Positions 43,326 to 51,786 of a stretch of DNA of 64,000 bases are shown piece by piece (the first letter of the stretch is position 1; every line of letters begins with the position of its first letter). This stretch comes from Shimia sp051201625. Lineage in GTDB: Bacteria > Pseudomonadota > Alphaproteobacteria > Rhodobacterales > Rhodobacteraceae. The DNA is taken from positions 1,488,001 through 1,552,000 of the forward strand of contig NZ_CP179203.1 in the NCBI RefSeq assembly GCF_051201625.1. Reading direction: 5' to 3'. Position numbers and translations under genes: made by a program. Under the pieces are notes generated by a model that made no database searches, was not told where the DNA came from, and saw nothing but the letters and a program-made list of their open reading frames with translations.

Positions 43326-43940
43326 ATGTCTGAAGCAGAAAAGAACGCGCGCCACAACGAAAAAATGAAGAAAATCAAGGCTGCGCGGGAACGTCTTATG
43401 ACCACCAAGACGGAAGAAAAAGGATTGATTATAGTGCATACCGGTGCTGGAAAGGGTAAGTCCTCCTCCGGTTTTGGCATGGTGATGCGCTGCATTGCTC
43501 ATAAAATGCCAGTAGCCATTGTGCAATTCATCAAGGGCAACTGGGCTACCGGCGAACGCGCGTTCTTGGAAAAGTACTTTTTTGATGAAGTGAAATTTCA
43601 TGTGTCAGGTGAGGGATTTACTTGGGAAACGCAGGACCGAGAGCGCGACATCGCCAAGGCAGCGGCAGGCTGGGATCTCGCGAAGCAGTTAATCCGGGAT
43701 CCGACTAATCGATTTGTGATGCTAGATGAGATCAACATCGCCTTACGCAATGATTACTTGGATATTGACAACGTCGTTGACTTCCTCTTGAACGAAAAAC
43801 CTGAGATGACCCACGTTTTGCTCACCGGGCGCAACGCCAAGCCTGAGTTGATCGAAGCTGCTGATCTTGTCACTGAAATGTCTCTGCTGAAACATCCGTT
43901 TCGGGATGGTATCAAAGCCCAAAAAGGGGTGGAATTCTGA
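43326..43940 (+). CDS. cobO: Cob(I)yrinic acid a,c-diamide adenosyltransferase
   Basis: Attaches the 5'-deoxyadenosyl ligand to Co(I) corrinoids using ATP. The start is the ATG of MSEAEKNARHNEKM, with AAGAGG upstream, giving 204 residues. It has the P-loop HTGAGKGKSSSGFGM, IVQFIKGNW and MLDEINIALRN, standard for CobO/BtuR. The N-terminal 30 residues are charged and helical. It heads a four-gene plus-strand unit. Its stop shares a base with the next ATG (TGATG). Confidence 0.95.
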   Translation: MSEAEKNARHNEKMKKIKAARERLMTTKTEEKGLIIVHTGAGKGKSSSGFGMVMRCIAHKMPVAIVQFIKGNWATGERAFLEKYFFDEVKFHVSGEGFTWETQDRERDIAKAAAGWDLAKQLIRDPTNRFVMLDEINIALRNDYLDIDNVVDFLLNEKPEMTHVLLTGRNAKPELIEAADLVTEMSLLKHPFRDGIKAQKGVEF

Positions 43941-44287
43941 TGCCTAAAAAACGCCTTCTCACTGAATTCGGAATGGGCTCTTCGTTGCGTTGTCAAGATT
44001 ACACTGAGGCAGCGTGCCGAGCGGTTAAGAATGCGTTGTGGCACAACTCAATCAATCTGGCAGAGCTGTTTGATAAGCCTCGAGAAGATATGATCATCAC
44101 GGTAGAGGTTGCTGTACAGCGACCGGAGCTAATTAAAAAGGAGCAGGTCGCCGCCATTTTTCCGTATGGACAGTTGACGGTTGTTCCGGTTGCTGGAGGT
44201 TTGGATGTGCCGCGCCCTGTTGGACATCCTACGGTGATTGCCATCGTCGCTATTTCCGTGGCACTTGATCTGGAGGATGCGCAATGA
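43940..44287 (+). CDS. Lin0512 family protein, copy A
   Basis: A 115-residue protein of unknown function. I recognise the Lin0512 family from LTEFGMGSSLRCQDYTEAA, the VQRPE segment and the C-terminal GGLDVPRP. It starts inside the cobO stop (TGATG) and overlaps copy B by ATGA, so all four genes of the unit are translationally coupled. No signal, membrane segment or cysteine motif is apparent. The conserved Glu, Asp and Gly positions could form a ligand or metal site, but that is speculation. Context implies a part in late corrin-ring or adenosylation chemistry. Confidence 0.8.
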   Translation: MPKKRLLTEFGMGSSLRCQDYTEAACRAVKNALWHNSINLAELFDKPREDMIITVEVAVQRPELIKKEQVAAIFPYGQLTVVPVAGGLDVPRPVGHPTVIAIVAISVALDLEDAQ

Positions 44288-44628
44288 ACGTTCAGCGGTT
44301 TATCATCGAAATGGGCATGGGTAACGATCAATATGGGCAAGACTACACCAAGGCAGCTGCTCGAGCGATCGAAGACGCTATCCGCCACTCATCAATTCCG
44401 ATGTTTGATGCCCTCGGTCTGGATCACAAACAGATGCGGATCGAGGTCACGGTTGGTGTGCAAAAACCAGATGAGATTGACACAGTCGCACTCACTGCGA
44501 AACTGCCGCGCGGTCAGGCCCGCGTCAAAGCAACATTCGGCGGTTTGGACGTTAAAAATCCCGATAACGGCAACATATTGGTGATCGCCACGGCCGCTGT
44601 GGAAGCTTTCTTGCCAAAGCAGGTTTAG
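44284..44628 (+). CDS. Lin0512 family protein, copy B
   Basis: A 114-residue paralogue of the preceding gene. The two share E-x-GMG, QDYT-x-AA-x-RA, H-x-SI, VQ-x-P, P-x-GQ and GGLDV in the same order and spacing but differ at most other positions. That suggests an old duplication and possibly a heteromer. Copy B keeps the acidic IIEMGMGNDQYGQDYTKAA start. It lies 4 bp before cobQ. No function has been assigned to the family that I know of. Confidence 0.8.
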   Translation: MNVQRFIIEMGMGNDQYGQDYTKAAARAIEDAIRHSSIPMFDALGLDHKQMRIEVTVGVQKPDEIDTVALTAKLPRGQARVKATFGGLDVKNPDNGNILVIATAAVEAFLPKQV

Positions 44629-44632
44629 GTCT

Positions 44633-46081
44633 ATGTCCCGAGCTGTCATGATTCAAGGCACGGGATCCAATGTCGGTAAATCGATGCTCGTGGCCGGCTT
44701 ATGTCGCGTTGCCACGCGGCGTGGCTTATCTGTGGCGCCATTCAAGCCTCAAAACATGTCCAATAATGCTGCTGTCACAGTGGATGGTGGCGAAATTGGC
44801 CGGGCTCAGGCACTGCAGGCGATGGCCTGTGGTCAACGCCCAACAACTGACATGAATCCGGTTTTGCTGAAACCTGAGACAGATGTTGGGAGCCAGGTGG
44901 TGGTTCAGGGCAAGCGTCTCACCACGGTGAAGGCGCGGGAATACGCTAAATTGAAGCCCAAGCTGATGGAAAAAGTACTTGAGAGCTTTCACCGTCTGAA
45001 ATCGAAAAATGATCTTGTGATTGTAGAAGGTGCAGGCAGTCCGGCCGAGGTGAATCTACGATCTGGCGACATCGCCAACATGGGATTTGCTGAGGCGGCA
45101 AATGTTCCAGTGATCCTTGCAGGTGATATCGACCGGGGTGGCGTAATTGCCCAGCTTGTTGGCACGCAGGCTGTGATTTCCTCTGAGGATGCGGCGCGGG
45201 TAACCGGCTTTGTAGTCAATAAGTTTCGAGGAGACGCCAGTCTGTTCGATGATGGATATGCTCTAATTAAAAAAAGTACTGGCTGGCGTGGCTATGGGGT
45301 TTTGCCGTATTTTAAGGAGGCCTGGAAGCTCCCTGCGGAAGATGCCTTGGACCTTACCGTTCCGCGCAGAAGCGGGGGGCTCAAGATCGTCTGTCTTGGC
45401 CTGTCCCGTATTGCTAATTTTGACGATCTCGACCCACTTGTGCAGGAACCGGGCGTAACGCTGACCGTCTTAAATGCTGGGCAACCGATTCCTGATGCGG
45501 TTGATATCGTGATTATTCCGGGAACCAAATCTACGCGTGGTGATCTGGCTTATTTGCGGGCGCAGGGTTGGGATGTTGATCTTAAAGCACATGTTCGCCG
45601 TGGTGGCCACGTTTTGGGTGTATGCGGTGGATATCAAATGCTTGGTCAATCTATCAAAGATCCTGAGGGCATTGAAGGTCCGGCTGGTGAGACGCCAGGT
45701 CTAGGATTATTGGATGTGGAAACAATAATGACAACAGATAAGCGTTTGACTGAGGTCGACGCCTGGCATTTGGCTTCAAAAACGCACTTTCAAGGCTATG
45801 AAATTCACATCGGACGGACAACTGGCCCAGACTGTAACCGGGCCTTCGCTGTGGTTGATGGCCGCCCAGAAGGAGCGACTAGTTTTGATGGAAATGTGAT
45901 AGGAAGTTATCTACACGGGATGTTTCGCAACGATGGATTCCGAGAAGCGTGGTTGCAGCGATTTGGTGCCGCGGCGAGTGGACAGAGTTACAATCAGTCT
46001 GTTGAATGCACGCTGGATGCCTTGGCCGACCATTTGGAGGTACATTTGGATGTAGAGGGTATTTTGGCCGCTGCGCGTTGA
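44633..46081 (+). CDS. cobQ: Adenosylcobyric acid synthase
   Basis: Glutamine-dependent amidation of the b, d, e and g carboxylates of adenosylcobyrinic acid a,c-diamide. The 482-residue product has the ATP loop QGTGSNVGKSMLVAGLCR, PFKPQNMSNNAAV and VEGAGSPAEVNL. The class-I amidotransferase Cys lies in LGVCGGYQMLG, with its His in SYLHGMF. It is the last gene of the cobO unit. No clear terminator follows. Confidence 0.96.
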   Translation: MSRAVMIQGTGSNVGKSMLVAGLCRVATRRGLSVAPFKPQNMSNNAAVTVDGGEIGRAQALQAMACGQRPTTDMNPVLLKPETDVGSQVVVQGKRLTTVKAREYAKLKPKLMEKVLESFHRLKSKNDLVIVEGAGSPAEVNLRSGDIANMGFAEAANVPVILAGDIDRGGVIAQLVGTQAVISSEDAARVTGFVVNKFRGDASLFDDGYALIKKSTGWRGYGVLPYFKEAWKLPAEDALDLTVPRRSGGLKIVCLGLSRIANFDDLDPLVQEPGVTLTVLNAGQPIPDAVDIVIIPGTKSTRGDLAYLRAQGWDVDLKAHVRRGGHVLGVCGGYQMLGQSIKDPEGIEGPAGETPGLGLLDVETIMTTDKRLTEVDAWHLASKTHFQGYEIHIGRTTGPDCNRAFAVVDGRPEGATSFDGNVIGSYLHGMFRNDGFREAWLQRFGAAASGQSYNQSVECTLDALADHLEVHLDVEGILAAAR

Positions 46082-46150
46082 ACGGAAGATAAAAAAGTAC
46101 CCTTTGTGACCGCATTTTATATCATTGATTTGGCCAGATAAGGGATGGTC

Positions 46151-47116
46151 TTAGCCTTGTCGCAGTGCACGGGCTGTAGTGCCATAGGCTGATCTGAAGG
46201 CCCGTGAGAACGCAGCTGGAGAGCCAAAGCCTGTCGCCAGTGCCACATCTCGGATGGGCAAAGATGTGTCTGTCACAAGGCGATGTGCTTCGGAAAGGCG
46301 TAGAGTCAGGTAATGAGCTTTTGGTGACAGACCGAGATGCGATTGGAAGCGGAGCTCTAAAGTCTTGAGGCTTAACCCGCTGCGGGTCGCGATCACTGGT
46401 ATGGGTAACGGGTCTTCAAGAGTGGCGTCCATAAGGCTCAGGGCGCGGGCGATATGCGCGTTACGGCGTACTGAGCGTGGCGCTGAACTCGCACTTTGCT
46501 GACTGGCTGGGACTGGATCGTACAGGAACGCGCCACCGACACGGCGGGATAAATCCGAACCGTGACGCTTATCGATCAGGTATAGCATCATGTCGATACA
46601 TGGGGCCGCGCCACCGCTGGTTGCAAAGCGATCGGAGATACAAAATCGGTCTCGTCGGACGTTGACCTGTGGGAACCGGATCGAAAATGCTTGGAGGTCT
46701 TCCCAATGTGTTGTGGCGATGTGACCGTCCAGCAATCCCGTACTTGCAAGAACCCAGGGTCCACCGTCTATGGCTGCCATTGGGGTGCCTTGCCGGGCAA
46801 GTCGTCGTAAACTGGACAGAAGGCGGGGTGTTGCTTGTTCCTCAAGCCGAAAGCCGGCCACAATGATAAGTAGACCGCAGGTGGCTAGGTTTGCAATCGC
46901 TGGGGCATCGACAACCAAGCCGCTGGTCAAATGTACTTTTTCTCCAGATGGCGTAAAAAAACGCCAACGAAATAATGTTCTGCCAGCGCGCCTGTTGGCA
47001 GCGCGCATGGGGTCCACAGCGGCCGCAAAGCTGAGTGTGTTGCAATCGTCGAGCACTAAAATGGCAGTATCCAGCGCATTTTGGTTAGGAGAAAATATGT
47101 TTTTTTCGAAAATCAT
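46151..47116 (-). CDS. GlxA-family AraC-type regulator (CdhR-like, carnitine)
   Basis: A transcription factor with an N-terminal DJ-1/PfpI-like amidotransferase fold (about residues 10-190, TAILVLDDCNTLSFAAAVDP). The C-terminal AraC helix-turn-helix pair occupies about 215-320 (IPVIATRSGLSLKTLELRFQ, then RDVALATGFGSPAAFSRAF). The ATG at 47116 gives 321 residues. No ribosome site is obvious. It diverges from the 3-dehydrocarnitine cleavage gene, the same relation as CdhR in Pseudomonas carnitine clusters, so it is probably the carnitine-responsive activator. Confidence 0.8.
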   Translation of the reverse strand: MIFEKNIFSPNQNALDTAILVLDDCNTLSFAAAVDPMRAANRRAGRTLFRWRFFTPSGEKVHLTSGLVVDAPAIANLATCGLLIIVAGFRLEEQATPRLLSSLRRLARQGTPMAAIDGGPWVLASTGLLDGHIATTHWEDLQAFSIRFPQVNVRRDRFCISDRFATSGGAAPCIDMMLYLIDKRHGSDLSRRVGGAFLYDPVPASQQSASSAPRSVRRNAHIARALSLMDATLEDPLPIPVIATRSGLSLKTLELRFQSHLGLSPKAHYLTLRLSEAHRLVTDTSLPIRDVALATGFGSPAAFSRAFRSAYGTTARALRQG

Positions 47117-47194
47117 CAAAAATTGATCGTAAAATGTAAATTTGATGAACGCAACAAGACCGATACTGTTTACAACCGAAAGAGGGGAATCGCC
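47115..47194. promoter_or_regulatory. Divergent control region of the carnitine unit
   Basis: About 80 bp separate the regulator ATG from the cleavage-enzyme ATG. It contains a small palindrome, ATCAA-AAA-TTGAT at 47115-47127, overlapping the regulator start codon, and AT-rich sequence to 47150. GAGGGGAA near 47180 is the ribosome site of the downstream gene. It is the likely site of regulator action, but no known operator sequence was matched. Confidence 0.4.
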
Positions 47195-48106
47195 ATGCCA
47201 CTGGAAATGAACCGAGAAGTTTTCATTACTTGCGCCGTCACAGGATCGGGCGGGACACAGGATCGCAGTCCAAAAGTTCCCCGCTCTCCTAAAGAGATAG
47301 CCGATAGCGCCATTGCTGCTGCCAAGGCCGGGGCCGCGATTGTGCACTGCCATGTGCGCGATCCGGATACCGGTGTACCAAGCCGTGATTTGGCGCTCTA
47401 TCGCGAAGTAACTGACAGGGTTCGCGACAGCGATACGGATGTAGTCCTGAACCTGACGGCGGGTATGGGTGGCGACATGGTATTTGGAGGAATTGAAGCG
47501 CCTTTACCAGTATCAAACGGAACCGATATGGCCGGTGCTAGTGAGCGGGTGGCCCATGTTGCTGAATGCCTGCCGGAAATCTGTACACTAGACTGCGGCA
47601 CGATGAATTTCGCAGAAGCAGACTACGTGATGACCAACACACCCGGTACGCTGACCGCAATGGGAAAAATGATCACAGATCTTGGAGTTAAACCTGAGGT
47701 TGAAGCTTTTGATACCGGTCATCTTTGGTACGCTAAACAGCTGGTCGCGAATGGTGTTTTGGACAGTCCTGCATTAGTGCAACTGTGCATGGGCGTGCCT
47801 TGGGGTGCCCCGGATGACCTCAACACATTCATGGCGATGGTCAATAATGTTCCCACCGATTGGAACTGGTCTGCGTTCTCGTTGGGCCGTAATCAGATGG
47901 CCTACGTTGCAGCTGCCGTGTTGGCGGGTGGAAATGTGCGTGTCGGACTGGAAGATAACCTGTGGCTGGATAAGGGAATGTTAGCCGAAAACTGGCAGCT
48001 TGTGGAACGGGCGCAGACGCTTATCGAAAATATGGGTGCTAGGGTTGTCGGACCGGAAGATGTGCGGGCGCAATTAGGATTGACAAAACGTGCCCCAACT
48101 AAATGA
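47195..48106 (+). CDS. 3-keto-acid cleavage enzyme (BKACE), probable 3-dehydrocarnitine cleavage
   Basis: BKACE enzymes condense a beta-keto acid with acetyl-CoA. With 3-dehydrocarnitine they yield glycine betaine CoA-ester and acetoacetate. The start is the ATG of MPLEMNREVFITCAVTG, with GAGGGGAA upstream, giving 303 residues. Zn ligands are in AIVHCHVRDP, and DLALYREV and LNLTAGMGGDMVFGG are family features. Neighbouring carnitine dehydrogenase and regulator genes specify the substrate by context. Confidence 0.85.
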   Translation: MPLEMNREVFITCAVTGSGGTQDRSPKVPRSPKEIADSAIAAAKAGAAIVHCHVRDPDTGVPSRDLALYREVTDRVRDSDTDVVLNLTAGMGGDMVFGGIEAPLPVSNGTDMAGASERVAHVAECLPEICTLDCGTMNFAEADYVMTNTPGTLTAMGKMITDLGVKPEVEAFDTGHLWYAKQLVANGVLDSPALVQLCMGVPWGAPDDLNTFMAMVNNVPTDWNWSAFSLGRNQMAYVAAAVLAGGNVRVGLEDNLWLDKGMLAENWQLVERAQTLIENMGARVVGPEDVRAQLGLTKRAPTK

Positions 48107-48429
48107 GATTTGTGGACCTCGCTGGAGATGTATCAGCCAGGAATTGGTGCCAAATTTGCGTCTGCATCACGTTATCATTTTGTTAACGAATTTAACGGCG
48201 TAAACTTGGCGATGTGGTGGACCCCAGGCTTTATAATTTGCACGCTGAAAATGTAATGGACAAGAGATCGACATATAGAATTTCTGCAGTTTATGGAGTT
48301 TGTGGCCATGACGGCCACAGTGTTTAACTGGGCCAGCGAAGCCATTCTTTGCGCAGCCTAAGAGCGGGCCGTTTTATGAATAGTGAGGCCGGCAAGGTCG
48401 TTGGCATCTATATTGACTAGGGAAAATTG
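48107..48429. other. Gap between the cleavage enzyme and carnitine dehydrogenase genes
   Basis: About 320 bp with no convincing gene. It holds a perfect hairpin, TGTGGCC (48301-48307)/GGCCACA (48313-48319) with a 5-base loop, followed by GTGTTTAA. This may be a weak terminator or attenuator between the two coding units. A 42-codon frame from 48128 has no proper ribosome spacing. Confidence 0.4.
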
Positions 48430-49905
48430 ATGACAAAAACAGCAGCAATCATTGGTGGGGGCGTTATTGGCGGCGGATGGGCGGCTCGATTTTTGTTAAA
48501 TGGCTGGGATGTGCAAATTTTTGACCCCGACCCCGAAGCGCAACGCAAAATTGGCGAGGTATTAAACAATGCGCGCCGATCTATGCCTGGGCTTAGCGAT
48601 GTCGCCTTGCCCACAGCGGGGCAACTGCGTTTTTGCGATACTTTATCAGATGCTGTGGTGGGAGTGGATTGGATACAGGAAAGTGTGCCGGAACGATTGG
48701 AGGTCAAGCAGAAAGTGTATCAAAAGGTACAGGAGTATTGTCCTGAAGATGCGATCATCGGCTCGTCAACCAGTGGCTTCAAGCCCAGTGAGTTGCAGGC
48801 TGGTGCATCAAGGCCTGAACAGGTTTTGGTGACACATCCGTTCAACCCAGTTTACCTGATGCCGCTAGTCGAGATTGTGCCAACGGCGAACAACAGCCCA
48901 ACCCTGGTCGCGTGGGCAAAGGATACTCTAACGTCGATTGGCATGTTTCCCCTGCATGTCCGCAAGGAAATTGATGCGCATATTGCGGACCGCTTTCTTG
49001 AGGCGGTGTGGCGTGAGGCACTTTGGCTGGTCAAGGACGGGGTTGCTACAACCGAAGAAATTGACCAAGCGATACGTATGGGTTTTGGCATCCGCTGGGC
49101 GCAAATGGGTTTGTTCGACACCTATCGCGTGGCCGGTGGCGAAGCTGGTATGAAACATTTCATGGAGCAGTTTGGTCCTGCTTTGCAATGGCCTTGGACG
49201 AAACTTATGGATGTACCAGAGTTTACGGATGAGCTTGCAAGTCTAATCGCTGATCAGTCGGACGCACAATCCGGTCATTTGAGTATTCGCGATATGGAGC
49301 GTCTACGAGACGATAATCTGGTTTCGATTATGCGAGCGCTCAAGTCCCGTAATTTTGCCAGCGGCATGGTCCTGAATGCACATGACGCAAAGCTGTCAGA
49401 CAGTGCAGGCATGGTGCGTCATATGGATGACATTACTGATCTGTCGATGCCAATTATCACTGTGCGCCGAGCGGTGCCGGTGGATTGGCTGGATTACAAT
49501 GAACACATGACCGAAAGCCGCTATTTGCAGGCCTTTGCTGATGCCACGGATCGGCTTATGGAAATTGTCGGCTGTGACATGAATTATATCGCCACGGGTG
49601 GAAGCTTCTTTACGGCAGAAACCCACATAAGGCATATTGATGAAACTCATCTTGGGTCTGTAATTGAGATAAATACTCGTGTTTTGATGGCGCAGGGCAA
49701 AAAGATGCATCTGTGGCACGAGATGTATGCGGGGGAAAGTCTTTTAGCGACTGGAGAGCACATGCTGGTTCATGTAAGCCTCAAAACGCGCCGCCCGGCA
49801 CCCTTCAGTCCACAAATTGATGCAAATTTGCGTCTGATTTGCGAGGCTCAGAGTGATCTTAAAATACCGAACGGCATGGGTCGGTACGTCGGGCAACCAC
49901 GATGA
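48430..49905 (+). CDS. L-carnitine dehydrogenase fused to thioesterase
   Basis: Residues 1 to about 320 form a 3-hydroxyacyl-CoA-dehydrogenase-like NAD enzyme (AAIIGGGVIGGGWAARFLL; STSGFKPSELQ; VTHPFNPVYLMPLVE) that oxidises carnitine to 3-dehydrocarnitine. Residues about 335-491 are a hotdog thioesterase (VDWLDYNEHMTESRYLQAF, then DATDRLME). This two-domain form is known for CdhA/LcdH-type proteins in rhizobia and roseobacters. The thioesterase would hydrolyse the betainyl-CoA made by the cleavage enzyme. ATG 48430 follows AGGGA. It overlaps the SDR by ATGA. Confidence 0.88.
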   Translation: MTKTAAIIGGGVIGGGWAARFLLNGWDVQIFDPDPEAQRKIGEVLNNARRSMPGLSDVALPTAGQLRFCDTLSDAVVGVDWIQESVPERLEVKQKVYQKVQEYCPEDAIIGSSTSGFKPSELQAGASRPEQVLVTHPFNPVYLMPLVEIVPTANNSPTLVAWAKDTLTSIGMFPLHVRKEIDAHIADRFLEAVWREALWLVKDGVATTEEIDQAIRMGFGIRWAQMGLFDTYRVAGGEAGMKHFMEQFGPALQWPWTKLMDVPEFTDELASLIADQSDAQSGHLSIRDMERLRDDNLVSIMRALKSRNFASGMVLNAHDAKLSDSAGMVRHMDDITDLSMPIITVRRAVPVDWLDYNEHMTESRYLQAFADATDRLMEIVGCDMNYIATGGSFFTAETHIRHIDETHLGSVIEINTRVLMAQGKKMHLWHEMYAGESLLATGEHMLVHVSLKTRRPAPFSPQIDANLRLICEAQSDLKIPNGMGRYVGQPR

Positions 49906-50663
49906 GCCGGCGGGTTCTGATTACTGCGGGTGCGTCCGGGGTCGGACTGGCGATTGCCCGTATATTTGACAGAGACGGTTGGCAGATTTGGGTGGCGGAC
50001 GTTGATGCGACGGCTCTAAAAATGGTGCCAGAGCACTGGCGGCGCAGTCTTGTGGACGTGACGGATGAGACAGCGGTCGCGGCCATGTTTGCCGAGATTG
50101 CGGCGGACTGGGGTGGAGTTGACGCTGTCTGTGCGAATGCTGGTATTGCCGGGCCCACCGCTGCTGTCGAGGATATTGAGTTGGTTGACTGGCAACGCTG
50201 TGTGGCTGTCAATCTTGAGGGTACATTCTTGATCAGCAAACATGCAGTGTTGATGATGAAGACTTCTGGCACTGGCGCTATCATCGTGACCAGTTCGACC
50301 GCGGGCCAGTACGGATACCCGTTTCGAGCTGCGTATTCAGCGGCAAAATGGGCAGTAATTGGGTTTGCAAAAACGCTCGCTATGGAAGTTGGAGCGTCGG
50401 GGTTGCGGGTTAATGTGATCTGCCCTGGTGCCGTGGAGGGCCCGCGTATGGAGGGGGTTTTGGAGCGCGAGGCAGTGGCCAAGGGGATGAGCCGCGACAG
50501 TGTGTATAAAGGCTACGCTTCGGGAACTGCGATGGGCCAATTTGTCGAGGGAGCTGACATTGGTGAAATGGCAGTTTTTCTAGCTTCGGATGCGGCGCGG
50601 TTGGTTTCGGGGCAGGTGATCGCTGTTGATGGATTTACCGTGAACCCGGATCCTAAAGTATAG
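49902..50663 (+). CDS. SDR-family oxidoreductase in the carnitine operon
   Basis: A 253-residue classical short-chain dehydrogenase with the cofactor loop TAGASGVGLAIARIF, VCANAGIAGPTAA, and the catalytic Ser-Tyr-Lys in VTSSTAGQYG and AAYSAAKWAV. It starts inside the stop of the carnitine dehydrogenase gene. Substrate is not known. Oxidation of D-carnitine or reduction of a pathway by-product would fit the context, but no residue proves either. Confidence 0.82.
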   Translation: MSRRVLITAGASGVGLAIARIFDRDGWQIWVADVDATALKMVPEHWRRSLVDVTDETAVAAMFAEIAADWGGVDAVCANAGIAGPTAAVEDIELVDWQRCVAVNLEGTFLISKHAVLMMKTSGTGAIIVTSSTAGQYGYPFRAAYSAAKWAVIGFAKTLAMEVGASGLRVNVICPGAVEGPRMEGVLEREAVAKGMSRDSVYKGYASGTAMGQFVEGADIGEMAVFLASDAARLVSGQVIAVDGFTVNPDPKV

Positions 50664-50886
50664 GATTGATGAGGCCTCCTTGGCCCAACGGGCGAATTTC
50701 AAAGTTTTTTGAAAAAATGAAGTCACCGTTTGAAATTTGGAGTCCCTGTCCGGCCCACTCGGTTGCGAGCATGACAAACGTGCCTTTGATCTTAAATGGT
50801 GCGTTGCTCTAATATTTTTTATGTCGAAATGTACGTTAAAGTAATTTCTCTGGCTGAAAAATCGAAGCACAGGTAATGAGAGCGGC

Positions 50887-51786
50887 ATGGAAATCTGGAT
50901 TTTAGCTTCGATCGCCGCTGCCCTATTTCAATCGATCCGCTTCATGCTTCAAAAGTATCTCTCGCAGGCGGCTCTGTCAGCAACCGGCGCCACATTTGCA
51001 AGGTTTGTTTATTCGGCGCCTTTGTCAGTTATCATATTACTCTGTGTGATTTGGTGGTTACGTCCAGAAATAAATGTGCCAGCGACGGCGTTCTGGGCAT
51101 ATGGGCTAATTGGTGGTGTTGCTCAAATAATCGCAACGGTTTGCACTGTGATGCTGTTAAGATTGCGCAATTTGGCCGTGGGTATGACCCTTATAAAAAG
51201 TGAAATTCTGCTGACTGCGTTTGTTGGATATGTGGCATTAGGCGAACGCATATCTAGTGCGGGGCTGTTTACGATCACTCTTGGTGTGATAGGCGTTCTT
51301 GTGCTGTCGAAGCCAATGGATGGAGCCATCGGCTGGCGCCGTTTTCTGACGCCGTCGGCGGCGCTCGGTTTGTTCGCCGGGACACTCTTTGCTGTCTCTG
51401 CAGTTTGCTATCGCGGGGCAACATTGGAAGTGGATTCTGATTTGCCGCTATTACGGGCTCTGATCACGTTAGCTTTTGTGACAACGATGCAAATGGTTGG
51501 GCTTTGGATTTGGCTGTGTTTGCGGGAACCCGGAGAAACTGGCCGTGTACTCATCGCATGGCGCAGTGCTGGGTTCATTGGTTTGAGTAGCCTGGCGGGA
51601 TCTCTATGCTGGTTCGTCGCCTTCACGTTACAAAATGCTGCTTATGTCAAAGCGGTCGGGCAGGTCGAGTTAATATTCGGTATAATGATTACTCTGTTAA
51701 TTTTTCGCGAACGAATTGGCCGTCATGAATATATGGGAATGGCATTGCTCTCAACGTCCATCGTGGGGTTGGTGATGCTAACCTGA
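50887..51786 (+). CDS. EamA/DMT superfamily transporter
   Basis: A 299-residue integral membrane protein with about ten hydrophobic segments in two EamA repeats. The first ends near VALGERISSAGLFTITLGVIG and the second near LIFRERIGRHEYMGMALLSTS. Members export or import small metabolites. No substrate can be named. Its TGA directly abuts the stop codon of the convergent Nudix gene (TGATCA), with zero spacing. Confidence 0.85.
   Translation: MEIWILASIAAALFQSIRFMLQKYLSQAALSATGATFARFVYSAPLSVIILLCVIWWLRPEINVPATAFWAYGLIGGVAQIIATVCTVMLLRLRNLAVGMTLIKSEILLTAFVGYVALGERISSAGLFTITLGVIGVLVLSKPMDGAIGWRRFLTPSAALGLFAGTLFAVSAVCYRGATLEVDSDLPLLRALITLAFVTTMQMVGLWIWLCLREPGETGRVLIAWRSAGFIGLSSLAGSLCWFVAFTLQNAAYVKAVGQVELIFGIMITLLIFRERIGRHEYMGMALLSTSIVGLVMLT

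Noticed and set aside
48128..48256. 42-codon frame between the 3-dehydrocarnitine cleavage and carnitine dehydrogenase genes
   Set aside because: GGAG directly touches the ATG, leaving no spacing, and the product is not recognisable.
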